Below are positions 10,965 to 22,843 of a stretch of 64,000 nt of DNA, piece after piece. This stretch comes from Xylogone sp. PMI_703 (taxonomy: Eukaryota > Ascomycota > Leotiomycetes): positions 8,122,001 to 8,186,000 of the forward strand of contig JAJTUQ010000002.1 of assembly GCA_021399445.1 (NCBI GenBank), in the 5' to 3' direction. Made by a program: the position numbers and the translations under genes. The notes beneath the pieces were generated by a model that worked only from the letters and a program-made list of their open reading frames with translations, made no database searches and was not told the DNA's origin. The number at the start of each line of letters is the position of its first letter. Position 1 is the stretch's first letter.

Positions 10965-12745
10965 CTAGCATGGCATATATTTCTCGTAGATAGAAGCGTC
11001 CTCCAACTCAACGGTAGAACCTGATGATGCATTACGGCGGATTAGATCCGCAGTTGCATCGCTGCGAGGAGTGATCGAACACTTGAACGGTTTGGGACCC
11101 AGTACAGGTGGAGCACCAACTATAGTGGATTTAGTACTAAGCATCAACAGAAAAGAGGATTTGGAAAACTATCTTACCTGTCTCTGACGATGGCATAGAT
11201 GACGGAATTGCGCAAATGTTGAAAGCCCAGAGAATTCTGCTAATAACAATGTACAAGCTGGCATGCGCCACATGTCTCCCTGGGCATTCCCTTCGGCCGA
11301 CTCCAAAGGCGAAATGCTGGTTTCTGAAAGCAGCGTCTGCAAGAAAATATGGATGATCTGGCGGAAGGTACCTCTCTGGTATGAAATCGTCCGGGTCTGA
11401 GAAATACTCAGATGAGTGGTGGATAGAGTAGGTGTTCGGGATGATTGTTGAACCCTTAGGTATTGTTTTACCTTGGTAAGTGTCCGAGTCGGTTGTACTA
11501 TGAAAGAAAGCGAGAGGCGTGGCGGATGCCCACCGATGAGTCTCATTTATAATGGCTTCAATGTAGGGCAATTTGACCTGGTCTTCCCAGTCTGGGATTC
11601 TATTACGTCCAACTACGCCATCAATCTCGTCCTGTGCACGAGATATAGTCTCGGGATATAACACTGCAGCTTTGAAAAACCACTGAAGAGCGGTAGCGGT
11701 TGTTTCAGTCCCAGCGGTCAGAATTTCCGCAATCATCATTATCTTCTCCGTCTCACTTAGAAGTTTGGCTTCGTCATCAGTCAATAGCCTCGTTGCAAAG
11801 CAGTCCGGTGCTGTTCCATTATTTATACACTCATTGATATGGTTATAAAAGGTACCCCAGAATTGTACCATCTGCCTATGACTGGTGCGTGCCTTTGCCC
11901 GCCACGGTGCTAAAGCGTCTGGGAGTTTATCAAGAATTGGAATCCAGTCCACGAGCCAAGCCCCTGGCCGGATATCTATTCACATTCATCAGAATATGTC
12001 ATATTGCTCGGTTGGAAGGGCATACTATTGAAGAAACTCAACATTTCCGCTGCTATTCTCTGGGGAATCAAAGCATCGGATTTTCCAAACCTGGCAGCTA
12101 AACTAGAATACAAATTAGGAATTTCGAAGTAAGAGAAAGCGATGAGAGGTAATATACAGGAGACTGAAGGTCACACTCCCAGAATATCTGCCCATCTCGG
12201 TGAAGAATTGATCTGGTTCATTCAATAAATTGAGCATGGTAATCTTGCTCTCGTACTCTTGGTATGGAAGAAACATTTTGGCATTATGAATGCCGAGCAA
12301 CTTATGAATAATCTTGCGGCGTTTCTTCCAGTTGCTCTATTAGCATCGACCCGTAATATACAAAAAAAGGAGGAAGATATATCCTTACACGAAATTCATC
12401 GCCGTACGGCATATTTACGATCCGAAATTTGCCAGTGATAATCTCAGCCTGGTTGGAAGCTTTGGGTCGAGAACTATATATGTGGCCCCTCTTGACACAC
12501 AATTCTTCTAGTGTCTCTGGACTACTGAGGACAATGGCAGGAGTAGGGCCAATTTGATAACAAAAGAAAGGTCCATAGATCGTGGCCCACTGCGCCAGCT
12601 TTTTGTGAATAGGTGTGCCTTTCATATCAAAAAGGTTTCCAACAAAGGGGAGAGATCGGGGCCCATCAGGTAGTCTTTTGGTTGGCCTCATGACCGTGTA
12701 CATTACAGTTATGAAGCCGACGAGTGCCATGAGAGTCCAGAACAT
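10965..12745 (-). CDS. Cytochrome P450 monooxygenase
   Basis: Five exons on the minus strand: 12745-12389, 12336-12158, 12090-12026, 11975-11178, 11119-10965 (517 residues, normal for fungal P450s). Introns are 52, 67, 50 and 58 nt; several have GCTAAT, CTGAT or TACTAA branch points, and all junctions keep phase. An N-terminal anchor (about residues 2-18) is followed by the Pro-rich hinge LPDGPRSLPFVGN. Helix I shows AGTETT, the ExxR motif is ETHR, the PERF-type motif is PERYL, and the haem loop is FGVGRRECPG with the Cys ligand. Overall it resembles fungal O-methylsterigmatocystin oxidoreductase-like P450s. It would act at the ER as an NADPH-P450 reductase partner; substrate unknown. The next gene is a reductase on the same strand, consistent with a tailoring set. 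Confidence 0.9.
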
Positions 12746-13922
12746 CTTTGCAAGCGTTTTGTTAGAACTCGACTATAGCTTAGGAATATAGGGCAATTAG
12801 AGAGTTATTAGAAGTTTTATATCAACTTATAACGTACGTAATGCAAAAAGGGTATCATCCCGGCAAATCGCGGTTAGCTACAGTCGGCTTGAATAGCTGT
12901 TAATTAGTGGGCCACATACGTAGACTTCACACCCAAGAAGAGTATAAGACCGTTGCTAGGATCTCCACAACGATCGCGAAAATTCACCCTTTTTGATTAC
13001 TAGTTACTACTTGTATGCAATCATAAGAATCATAAGCCTTCTTTATCAAATTATGTGTCTGATCCGTATTTAAATTTCAGGTTCGTATATGAATTAGGTA
13101 ACTTTTCGGTTGATATTATAATAATGCTTCTTTTATAAAGTACAAGTTGTCGATAAGAATATATGATACCACGGATAATTCAATCATACAGCTTATTAAT
13201 ATATAGATCTTGATGTTTATAAAACATTGAACTTTCGAAACGGGCCACTTTTTGAGGGGATCTGAGAAGTGGCTCAAATCCTTGAGAGAGATTGTAGGCG
13301 GTGATGGCGGGATACCGTGATCACCCCGCTTCAACCGGCAATGCAGATCATCTGTTAGCTTGGTTTATTTTCAGTTTACCCTTCATAATCACTAGTCTGA
13401 ATCTTCATTACGTGTTTTAATATGACCGTCGATTTCACTCTCAGAGAATATAGCTGGCCCATTTGGAGGCTTAGTGTAGTTTGACTACATCCTCCATCAT
13501 ACACATACTCTTGGTAGACCGAAAGATACGCCCATAATCAGGGTTAACAACCGTCAAACAGACCTTGCAAGATATAGTCCGAATATATATTCCTGCCACT
13601 TGTATACCGAAATAACATAGTTACTCGTAGGCGTATTTGTAAGCAACACCGAAAACCATAAACTTAATCATCACACAGACGTCTGAGGGTGACTAAGGAA
13701 ATTTCAAGATCACACACCACTTGTGCATGAACCTGAAGACTCTATGGGCTCAACCAATTACATCGAAGCCGTATCTGATTTTAGCAAATCTAGACCTAGT
13801 TCAAGTGACTACTACATGTATTATACAAAAATAACTAGTAGCAAGGTATAGCTTTCTATAATTGATTCTTTAAAGATTTTTCGAGGCACCCCGCTCGTAA
13901 TATATAGATAACTATGAGGAGT
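12746..13922. other. Intergenic, upstream of the P450 gene
   Basis: Promoter region of the P450 and terminator region of the reductase. AT-rich, with no gene or repeat that I can support. Confidence 0.4.
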
Positions 13923-15044
13923 TCATCTTCTTGTATCACTTGGATGTAGTACATATTTTTTACCACTGACTTGGCCTTCGTGAAGCTTTTTCAGGATCAT
14001 TTCTAGGCCATTGAGGCCATCATGAACCACCTCATAGGGGTGTCCACGAAGCCAGCCGTCTTGCAAGCCTTTCGAAAATACTGTTGAGTATATCAATCCG
14101 AATTCTGGACCCCGGCTAGTAGAAACTTGTCGAATACCTCGACGTGGATCAGGAGGAAGGGGTCCGCTGTGTACCTCTCCAACGTAAGTCAAAGATGTAT
14201 TAATTGAAGGCGAAACAGTAGAATAATCCTTTTCTGGAAGCACAAAGGTAATATAGCCTCCAGGGACAACAAGGGAAGACACAAATTCGACGCTCCGTTT
14301 TTCTGATATGGCGTCAAATGCTGCGCGTAAGGTGAGGTTGCTTTGTTTTAGCACTGTTTGCACTTTCTCAGCCATCGTTGCCAACCCGTCTCGGTAATCA
14401 AGCACCAAGTCACCCTTGGACAAATCTAAGAGCGAAGAGGTCATATCTTTGGCCTTGCCGGCAATTGCAATTATGGGATGAATGTTGGATCTAAGGGCCA
14501 ATTTGATTGCAAATGTTCCTACTGCACTCGAAGCGCCATAAATAAGTAGCGGCGTTGAAGATGTTGCAGGATTCCATGGTGGCGGCAGTTTCAAGTTATC
14601 ATAGAGACCAACGACTGCGGTGTAAGCAGCGAGAGGAATTGTGGCAGCCTATGAAAATGAGTAAAACAGCCTTTTGGTAGTATTCTTTAACGTAAACAAT
14701 TAACTTACCTCTTCAAATGAAATGTGAGGAGGGATTTGGAAGGTTGTATGAGCAGGCGCAATCGCAAATTCTGCAAAACTCCCTGATGGGGCCTTCATCT
14801 CGTGAAACGCAGCTACTCGATCCCCTGGTCTCAAACTCAGCACTCCATCTCCAACTTTTTCGACAATACCAGCAATATCATCACCGGAATTGTGCTTTGA
14901 CTTGGAATGGAACGGTGCTTTCCAGTCTTTTGGATTTGTCCCGCTACAGATGACCTTGATCAAGACTTCGTTGGCCTTGGGCTCTGGAATTGGCGAGTCG
15001 ATTATGGTCACCTCCAGTGATGGAGATACAATTGCTTCTATCAT
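13923..15044 (-). CDS. Medium-chain (zinc-type/quinone oxidoreductase-like) reductase
   Basis: Exons 15044-14709 and 14648-13923 with a 60-nt phase-0 intron (GTAAGT donor, ATAG acceptor), giving 353 residues. The N-terminal GroES-like part contains NPKDWK, GDDIAGIVEKVGDGV and RPGDRVAAF. The Rossmann part has GASSAVGTFAIKLA for the NADPH pyrophosphate loop, then DAISEKRS and VVPGGYI. This architecture matches fungal trans-acting enoyl reductases and zinc-binding dehydrogenase-like proteins; structural-zinc cysteines are not evident, which fits the zinc-free reductase branch. The role is probably NADPH-dependent enoyl or quinone reduction. A polyketide synthase partner, if any, is not in the window. 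Confidence 0.88.
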
Positions 15045-16802
15045 AGTAAGAGATTGGAGCTTAATCTATTTCGGGTCATCCGTTACCGGGTCGGAAAACT
15101 TAGGAGATTGGCACCCTTATTCATGTGCTGTTGGGTGGGACTCTTAATTTGCCGCAGCCTAACGGCAAAGTCGGGGCAACTACTTACACCGCGAAACACC
15201 GCGATTACCGACTTTCAGCAAAGCAAGAGCGTTTAAGTATTATGATACGATTCAAATCGAAACGTCTTATCTGCTTCAAGGTAAAATAGAATTTCAGCTC
15301 GTCTTGGCGACTCAGCACTTTCCTAGGGCCAATGATAAGGATAAATCTAGTGATATAGATAAATCCACCGTAACTCCAACGATACGGATAGGTCCAATAT
15401 GTCATTTTGCATACACCAAGAATCAATTGGTAAAGCATAGCCCATGGAGAATATATATCAGTATTAAGTCGGCGAAATTACTGAAACTCGACTAGTGCTA
15501 GCCAATGGGCTTATTATTGTATTTTGTGACGGTCTAATACCTTTAACAAACTAACTTATCGAATTTACTCAAGCAGTTCAACATTTAATAATGAGTTTGA
15601 TCGTGAATGCAGATGTGATCGTTGCCAAATTCGCTTTACCGGTACAAATATAAGGCTGAGCACGTCCTAACTGGCTGCTCTCATTCAAGCTCTTTTCCAT
15701 CTAATGCTTAAAATTTCTATGTAGGGATGAGTTGTCTATTTTGTCTTCATTTTAGTAAAAGATGAGCTCCTTGTCTTAGAACATATCACGGTTGGAGATA
15801 TATACTATAATTAATCTAGTGTAGTATGTAGAGCTGTTATTCTGTGATGAGTCGAAATGAGACTCAATGATAATGTAGGGTGGCATCGTTGTTCTCTGTA
15901 GCATCACTGTCCTAAAGAGTTGGTACAATATGCTGAAAAAGGATTCGCCTATTTAAATAACCTTCTTGCGGTTTCTCGTGTTATCGGTGTTATATTTAAT
16001 ACATCCAAGTCTGTTGAAGCAAGGAGAGTTGTCTTGTTCTATATAGCTAAGTGTCTAAAAAAATAATCCTAGTCATCAAGTACTATGTTATCTCTCGATG
16101 TGTATGCACCGGTTCTTTGATCTTCGAGGTAGTCTATGTCACTCAGGCCTTTCAATAATCTGAACTAGATTACAAGAAATATTCCTACTCCTAGGGAACG
16201 GTCATCTATTCTGCTCTCCGAGCTATAAGCTCGAATGAAACGTTTGCTCTTAATTAATTCTGATGTTTGAAATCAGGACTACTTAGACTTTACAATTTCC
16301 AGTAATTGACGGGGGCCAGAAATACAACCTGATGAATCTACATACTCTTTTCTTTCCATGCCTTTCGCGCTCACAATATGCCCGCTTTCCTCGCCTTAAT
16401 AGGAGAAAGTAGGATTGGCGGGAACTAGTGATAGCTTGAAACCGCGGAAAGGGGTGCTAAGGGCCGGTCCGAAACCCTGCGCACATCAACGACTAGTTCA
16501 AAGCCTAGAGGGCGCTGTAGTGTCTACCTCATCACAAAGTATCAGAAGTAGGTTTAGAGGCTGTATTTGGTAGATTCTTGTATTTTTCTTCGATGGTTAC
16601 ACAGAAAATCACATGATCCATGGTCTTCGTAATTTTAGCGCCTGCGACGTTAGTCAGGGGCCAAACAACGCTTGACCTGAAACCAACAACCAACATTAAT
16701 TTATCATATCTCGTTGGCGCCCACCATGGTTACCCCTTTGTTTCTCCATCGCAGCCTGATTGCTAACTCTTGGTTAACACTAAACATCTCTCTTCCCTCT
16801 CT
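15045..16802. other. Divergent intergenic region, 1.76 kb
   Basis: This spacer separates the reductase (minus) from the glycosyltransferase-like gene (plus), so it should carry two promoters. A CCACCATGG context at 16721-16729 resembles a good start but opens a short frame that stops. No mobile element or RNA gene was recognised. Confidence 0.4.
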
Positions 16803-18413
16803 ATGCTATCAACTCGTCAGATATCCGGCTTTTTGACTCAAAAGGTCATCGAGCCTTGCCATGCCATTCTGATAGCAATTCTCGATTCCCGACGGTACCA
16901 ACCGCTTTCTCAAGATGTCTTACCAACCAACAGGGACATCAACGGTCAGGCAAGAAAATCTCATTTCCACCCACCTTTGAAGTTCCGACTATGGAAATTA
17001 TCTGCTTTTATCGCTGGTTTCTTTTGTCTACTCGTCACGCTCGCTGTATACCTTCGCAGCGAGGGAGTACCTTCGACCATACACCCCGCTGCTGATCTGT
17101 CTCGAACAAATATTTCAAAGGATGAGTTTGTTACTGCTGTCCTTGGGGATCCAATTGAAGGTATACTGGACCCAGTGCCGATTAGGAGAAAATGCAATGA
17201 AACAAAGTTCCAGGAGGGGTTGGTCTGGCATTGCGCTGCTGTCAATGGGGGCATAGGAAATGTAGGAAACATGTGGCTCAATTGCGTCCGCTACGCTATG
17301 GAAGCAGGAGGTGCGTATTTCTCTTCTTCTTTTCGTTCTTCTATACAAAATTAATAAAATACAGCGACAACATTGATTCTTCCCCGTTTAAGTGCCCGAT
17401 CCGATGATCTTGTTGACCTTGGTAACGAAGAACGCTCTGTCGAACTCTCCTATCTCTACGATACAGCATACTTTTTTCAGTCTTGGAAACTGGTCTGCCC
17501 GCAAATGCGCGCTGTGATGTCCGACTCAGAGATACCGAACCTACCCCTGATCGATGATTCTCCCCATCTCTATCCACAAAATGTGAAGAAGTTCAAGATG
17601 AGAAAGTACCTCATTGTTGATCCAACGGGTTGGCGGGAAGCCTTCGACTCCTGGAAGATAAAGAACGTGGCATTTTCCAATATGACGGCTGAGAAACCTG
17701 TGCGCCTTTGGCAGAACCTCGTTCTAGGCCAATGGAACCGCGAGACCCATTCATTAGAGTTTGCTCGTTCATTCCCTCGATTATTCCGATATCCAATCGA
17801 GCCTCGTGAACTAGCAGCATCAGCTCTGTGGAAGCTAGAAAAGAAAATTGGTCGTCCCGTCGTCTCCGACGCGATCATTCTCTCCTCAGGCTCTTCTACC
17901 TCGTCTTTGGCAAACGCGCTGGGTCCAAATCGCCTTGTTTCCGATGGCTTTCTAGGTGCGCATCTGCGTGTTGCAGCAGATGCAGCCGCTGCAGGATGGC
18001 CAGGCTATGACGCTCAAGCGCCATTTTACATCGCTGAGGCGAAACGGCTTAATCTGTCGACTATTTACCTCGCGACAGGCTCACCAGAACACCGTGACAA
18101 GTTCCGTAAGGATGCAGAGCGCGAAGGCCTGAGTGTTTTGGTTAAAGAGGACCTACTAGATGAGGACGACCTTTTGAAACTCCAAAAACTTACATGGGAC
18201 CAGCAAGCAATCGTGGACTTTGAAGTGCTGATGTACAGTGCAAGGTTCTGTGGGTTTGTCCGGAGCAGTTTCAGTTGGGGATTGGGTCTTCGACGAGGTA
18301 CTCTGCCGGAGGCTGGAACTCCGACAACGACAGACAAAGATGAGTATCGTGATAATCTCAGTGCCATTGTAGGGCGGCATGAAAATATCAATCCGGAGGG
18401 GTTATGGCCGTGA
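16803..18413 (+). CDS. O-fucosyltransferase-like type II membrane glycosyltransferase
   Basis: Exons 16803-17310 and 17365-18413, with a 54-nt intron (GTGCGT donor, ACAG acceptor) joining MEAGA to TTLILPRL; 518 residues. The first in-frame ATG is at 16803. Residues about 66-84 are a single membrane anchor after a short cytosolic tail, typical of a Golgi type II enzyme. The lumenal part starts with CNETKFQEGLVWHC and GGIGNVGNMWLNC, and later has LGAHLRVAAD, which resembles the HLR donor-binding motif of the GDP-fucose O-fucosyltransferase fold. A second half motif, IYLATGSPEH, fits the nucleotide-sugar side. Many fungal genomes carry such proteins; acceptor and sugar are untested. Convergent with the next gene. 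Confidence 0.8.
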
Positions 18414-18776
18414 AACGTCCCCTTGAAGTCGTTATCAGCAGACCTACAATCGCTTCACAAACCTCCGGTTGATAAAGCATCTAGACCGAAACCCCAATTT
18501 TTGGCCACTAAGGAGTGCAATGTAGATTCGTCCCAGTTATATTGGCGAAGTATACGAAGTATATATCAAGTGGTGTGGCTTCTGTGGCAGGATAATCAGG
18601 ACTTGAGCTGGCCCTTCTCCTATGCGAAGCGCAGGATACATGTCACCAGGACCTGAATGAGAATGTGTTATGGGGCACATAGACTAATTATGCTCTTTTT
18701 TTAATGTTTAACTTTATGTATACATGATGTTCACTACCTATTATTACCATCAAGCAACCTTCTGAGTAACCCACTG
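18414..18776. other. Convergent 3' spacer
   Basis: Short spacer between two convergent genes. It has a T-rich stretch (CTCTTTTTTTAATG near 18691) that could aid transcript ending. A short plus-strand frame here is not supported as a gene. Confidence 0.4.
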
Positions 18777-19766
18777 TCACCTATCGGATAACTCGAAAAC
18801 CCGCTGAGCCTCAGTCGTAGCCATCTCTTTTGGCGACATCGGAGGTCTCTCCAGTTTTGAGAGAGGCTGGTGGTATCCACGGAGTAAACTAGGACTCAAT
18901 GTGGTTCGTTTTCGCTCTCTTTGTCTCCTCCACAAAACAAAGGCGGCAATACCCACAAGCAGACCCGCGGCGAATACTCCAACAACAATACCGACAATAC
19001 TTCCTGTGGAGAGAGATGACGATGGTGAATTATTTGAATCTGATTGTGAATCTGGGCCTGAGGGAGCAGTGGACAAAGGCGCAGTGGATGGCACAGTGGA
19101 AGTTGGTTCAGATGAGGGAAGCGTGGCTAAAGGAGTAGTTGGCAGAGCTGATACGTCTTCAGTGACAAAGTTGAAACCATTGACAGGAATAGCAAAAATA
19201 GTAGCTGCCGAATCCATGACAACCGTCGCCGTAAATTGATCTGGGCTCGCCTGCTGGCTGAGATATGTCACGGTTTGGCCACCATCAATCGTTGATATGC
19301 ATTGGGATGGGAAGACCTTGGCTTTGTTAGGCTGCGGGATGAGGAGCGAGTACTGTCTAACTAAATTATAAGCAACTTCATGTGTCTCCCCAGTTGAGTG
19401 TTGAAAATCCACCTACGAAGGACAACAAAACATCTGCTGTAAGGTCTTCGCGACAAGGACCGTTTGAACGGCCGAGTATGCCTCTGGACACACAAATGTC
19501 GGGCCCAGAGCCGTGTACGGCGTGTTCGAAGAACCTTGGTTCCACCACGCCGTTACTTGAGGTGGAAGACAACTGCTGGCACTGGTGACCATGCTTTCCC
19601 CATATAGGGGATCCCACGCCAGAAAGGTGTTTGGGTTGCTGACTGGAGTATGAAGGTATAGGTTCGAGGTACAGTCATCGCCGGCTGGCCACGCCGTTGG
19701 CAATGGGAGGAACACGGTTGGTGTCCCTCCCATTGTCAAGATAGTTGATGCCAGACTTGTCGCCAT
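18777..19766 (-). CDS. Single-pass Ser/Thr-rich surface membrane protein
   Basis: Exons 19766-19417 and 19356-18777 with a 60-nt intron (GTAGGT donor, TTAG acceptor); 309 residues. Without splicing, a TAG at 19415-19413 would stop the frame, so the intron is needed, and it joins MFCCPS to QYSLL, giving the CCPS-x-Y pattern I recall from this fungal family. The N-terminal ectodomain has spaced Cys (DDCTSN, SSCLPP, TFVCPEA, FCCPS, SQCIST), then a Ser/Thr/Pro linker likely to be O-mannosylated. One transmembrane helix lies at about 236-260, followed by a basic stop-transfer RRQRERKR and a cytosolic tail. No cleavable signal peptide is visible. The role is probably wall sensing or a surface receptor-like function, by analogy only. 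Confidence 0.72.
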
Positions 19767-20783
19767 TTAATCAGTAACATGAGGACAGAAAGGAGCTCAC
19801 GGTGCTTCAAAAGTCAAGTAAACTTTCTTGCAGTAAAGGACGGCCAAGACATAATCACGGTGAGTTGTACCATCTTTCGGTATCGGTATATGAACGGATC
19901 CTTCACCTTCTTTAATTGTATACACTTGAAACTCAACAGTGTTGGTGGCGCCGAGAGGTTGATAGTATTGGTAGGTCAGCGGTTGCTCATAGTGACAGCC
20001 CATGTACATCCCCCCTTTCATCTGCAGGGAGATGCAACGGAACATGAACTTCCTGCCAGTCAGGGCTGGCCATAGGTGCCAGGCGCATATTTTGTAGTAT
20101 TTTGTTTCTTGTCGCCGCTGTAAGTACCCTGTATTCTACCGTATTTCCCATCCAGGAGCCTGGCCGGTAATAACACATCTTTTCAAAGTACTCAGCACAC
20201 TTTGTGATGATCAAGTGCTATCAGCAATAATACAAGTAAAAGTATAAAATTGAACAATATTCATAGTACATAAATATCAACCTCGAACAGGATGATGCAA
20301 TGTCCAATCGCACAATCTATTTCTTCACTCTCTAAGAAGCAAATAACTTGTAATTCTGACATCTTCGCAAATTTGTAGGAGTTGAGGTAATAATACAAGT
20401 GCATGAAGCTATCGAACTCTCTCCTTTAAGTCAAGGAATGTTCATCACTGCAGCGCTAAATGAGGCTTACTGATGGATCGTGCCGGGACGCGATGCGGAC
20501 CGTAGAGAGTGACCCCTGCTTCGCAGCCTGAGGCTGACAACTCAAGAAAGCTTTTGTCCATGAAGATAGCCATGTCGAGATGTTGACTCTCTCCCTTTGA
20601 AGTATTTGATCACTTAAAGAGCTATATTTCTCGAACGTGTCCATATAACATTAGAATGGACTTTCGTCTGTGCATATCTTTCGATACAATAATGTCCTCT
20701 AATCAGCGCATATCTATATAATACAGTTCCACCGTTCCCAGTGACACAGCCAAGCATACCGAGGTAACAGAGAGAAAGCCCCT
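19767..20783. other. Intergenic, no firm content
   Basis: Several short open frames on both strands at 19780-20214 overlap each other and match no family I know, so none is called. Otherwise AT-rich spacer and regulatory sequence. Confidence 0.4.
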
Positions 20784-22454
20784 CTATTCTTTTAGCAGGT
20801 TCATCGTCCACTCCATAATCCTCTCAACTCCATGGCCATTGATCGCACTGACCGGGATTCCTTCCACTCTGCCGGCCCAGGCGTCTTGAAATGCAGAAGG
20901 ATGAGGCTCTACTCCTGTCGAGACATCATCAAGATACGCCTTCAAGCGCTCAAAATTCTCTTGAGTATCAGGCAAATCTGCCTTTGTCGCGACAACAAAC
21001 CAAGGCTTATGGGCAATAGGAGGTAACGAAACATGATTAGAGGTATTGACGGCGGGTTCTACCACAATGGTCGTCTTGGATCCGAATGGCTCCCACTGAA
21101 CGGTGGAGCTTGCGATTTCCTTTTCTTTCTCCTGTTCCCTTTTCATTTTCTCATACAGACCGACTTCCTTCCATAGCGCTTTGAGCGCTCCAACTGCGTC
21201 TCCAGCACTGAGGTCGACCACGAATGCGAGAACACCGGCACGCTCAACGTGTCGCAGGAAGCTTATTCCCAAACCACGGTCAAGGTGTGCATCGACGACC
21301 AAACCAGGAATATCAGCGATGGTAAAGCCGGTTCTAGGTTCACCATTAGTGGTGGAGATGCTTTTTGGGCGGCCCTTGAAATCATCAATCACCACAGTAC
21401 CAATGTTCGGTTGCAGAGTTGTAAAGGCCCAGTTGCCTACTCGAGCCCGACTCCTTGAGAGACTCCGCAGAAGAGTGCTCTTCCCTGCATTTGGGAGTCC
21501 AACAAGTCCAACATCAGCCAAGATCTTCAGCTCCAGCTCCAGCACTATCTTCATGCCTTCCTCTCCTTTTGTAGCGAACTTGGGCCGGGGGACACTCTTC
21601 GTGACGAAATGAGGGTTTCCGAGTCCACCAACAGCACCAGCAGCAAGAAGTATGGGCTTCTCCATTGGCAAAGAGAGATCAAGGGAGATAGGTCCCGCAA
21701 TTTGTGTCATAGCAAGAGCAGATTTTCTCGGGCGAGGGAGAGTCGGGAACTCTGCCGTCGCAATATCTTCAGGCGTGAGCGCGGGATAGAGAAGCCATTT
21801 CTCGCGCGACCATTTATAGGGACCGTCAGAATCAAATCCATCGGCTTTTCCAGCCTCCAGTCTGCGTTTTTCCTCTTCAATTGCTACGGGATCAAATCGT
21901 TCGATTTCCCGCACCACAGTACCGACAGGTACCTGGATGATGATATCCTCGCCCCGCTCTCCACCCTTAGACTTTCCCTGCCCATTCATGCCTCGTCCAG
22001 CTTGGAGAATATTTCGTCGAGCAAGTTTATGGAGGGATGTCTCTCCTCGTACAGCTTGGATGTAGACGTTTCCTCCGCTGCCACCATCACCACCATTCGC
22101 AGGACCCGCAGCTATGTACTTCTCGCGCAGAAATGATATGCAGCCATGCCCACCAGAGCCGGCGTGTAGAGTAAGGGTGCATCGATCTGTGAACACTGGG
22201 AGTGTGTAGTCTGCTGGGGTTGGATTGAGGTGAGGATTGCAGGAGAGGTTGTGCGGCGAAGGAGAAGGTTCTGCAAGGGTGCTCCGCTGTCTCGTGTGAC
22301 TGATATGTATAGTGTGTGTGATTCGATTTCGAAGGAGCCTCGCGCCGAGCTTTAAGGTAGTTGTTAAAATGGCAGCTTGGACATTGCTAGAGAGCAGGAA
22401 CGGGTAGAGGAAGGGCAGGCAGGTGGTAGTGAGGGGGACGCATCTCGTTGACAT
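20784..22454 (-). CDS. mtg2: Mitochondrial Obg-family GTPase (Mtg2-like)
   Basis: Intronless, 556 residues from ATG at 22454. An N-terminal stretch rich in Arg, Ser and Thr and poor in acids looks like a mitochondrial presequence. The glycine-rich Obg fold follows (about 88-310: AGSGGHGCISFLREKY, GGDGGSGGNVY, GRGMNGQGKSKGG). The G domain has GLPNAGKST (319-327), DIPGL (381-385), TKAD (490-493) and SAIN (536-539). Obg/Mtg2 proteins bind the large subunit of the mitochondrial ribosome and assist its assembly. A moderately charged insertion around 435-480 (KREQEKEKE) lies between G3 and G4. This is a conserved core gene and marks the least accessory part of the window. Confidence 0.93.
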   Translation of the reverse strand: MSTRCVPLTTTCLPFLYPFLLSSNVQAAILTTTLKLGARLLRNRITHTIHISHTRQRSTLAEPSPSPHNLSCNPHLNPTPADYTLPVFTDRCTLTLHAGSGGHGCISFLREKYIAAGPANGGDGGSGGNVYIQAVRGETSLHKLARRNILQAGRGMNGQGKSKGGERGEDIIIQVPVGTVVREIERFDPVAIEEEKRRLEAGKADGFDSDGPYKWSREKWLLYPALTPEDIATAEFPTLPRPRKSALAMTQIAGPISLDLSLPMEKPILLAAGAVGGLGNPHFVTKSVPRPKFATKGEEGMKIVLELELKILADVGLVGLPNAGKSTLLRSLSRSRARVGNWAFTTLQPNIGTVVIDDFKGRPKSISTTNGEPRTGFTIADIPGLVVDAHLDRGLGISFLRHVERAGVLAFVVDLSAGDAVGALKALWKEVGLYEKMKREQEKEKEIASSTVQWEPFGSKTTIVVEPAVNTSNHVSLPPIAHKPWFVVATKADLPDTQENFERLKAYLDDVSTGVEPHPSAFQDAWAGRVEGIPVSAINGHGVERIMEWTMNLLKE

Positions 22455-22843
22455 GATCGCTCTCGCTCTTGTAGTTAAACATCCGCAAGAGCGGTGACTG
22501 CTCCGATAGTAAACCCTAGCTGCAGGACAAAATATTGGCCCAATTAAGCTTCATTGGAAAAGGATGTGAGTTTGCATTCCCGAGAAACCTCGGGAAAAGA
22601 ATTCGATGAAAACTGCATCTTAGGTTGCTGTGGGCAGCCACACACCAGAGTTTAGGGCACGGGAGGGAAATTAATACTTATTCCTGTCAGAGGTCAGAGC
22701 GCACGTATTAGGCAATTCCACATATAAATTGTATGGTACAGAGACTCTATTTGTTGCTAGTGTTGATGATGTACTATACATAGGGGTAATCCGGATAAAA
22801 CTCTTCGACCGTAAGCCTGTACGGCTGTGATTGGCCAGCGCCT
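22455..22843. other. Spacer upstream of the Obg-family gene
   Basis: Promoter side of the minus-strand Obg gene and 3' flank of the HET relic. Nothing else recognised. Confidence 0.4.
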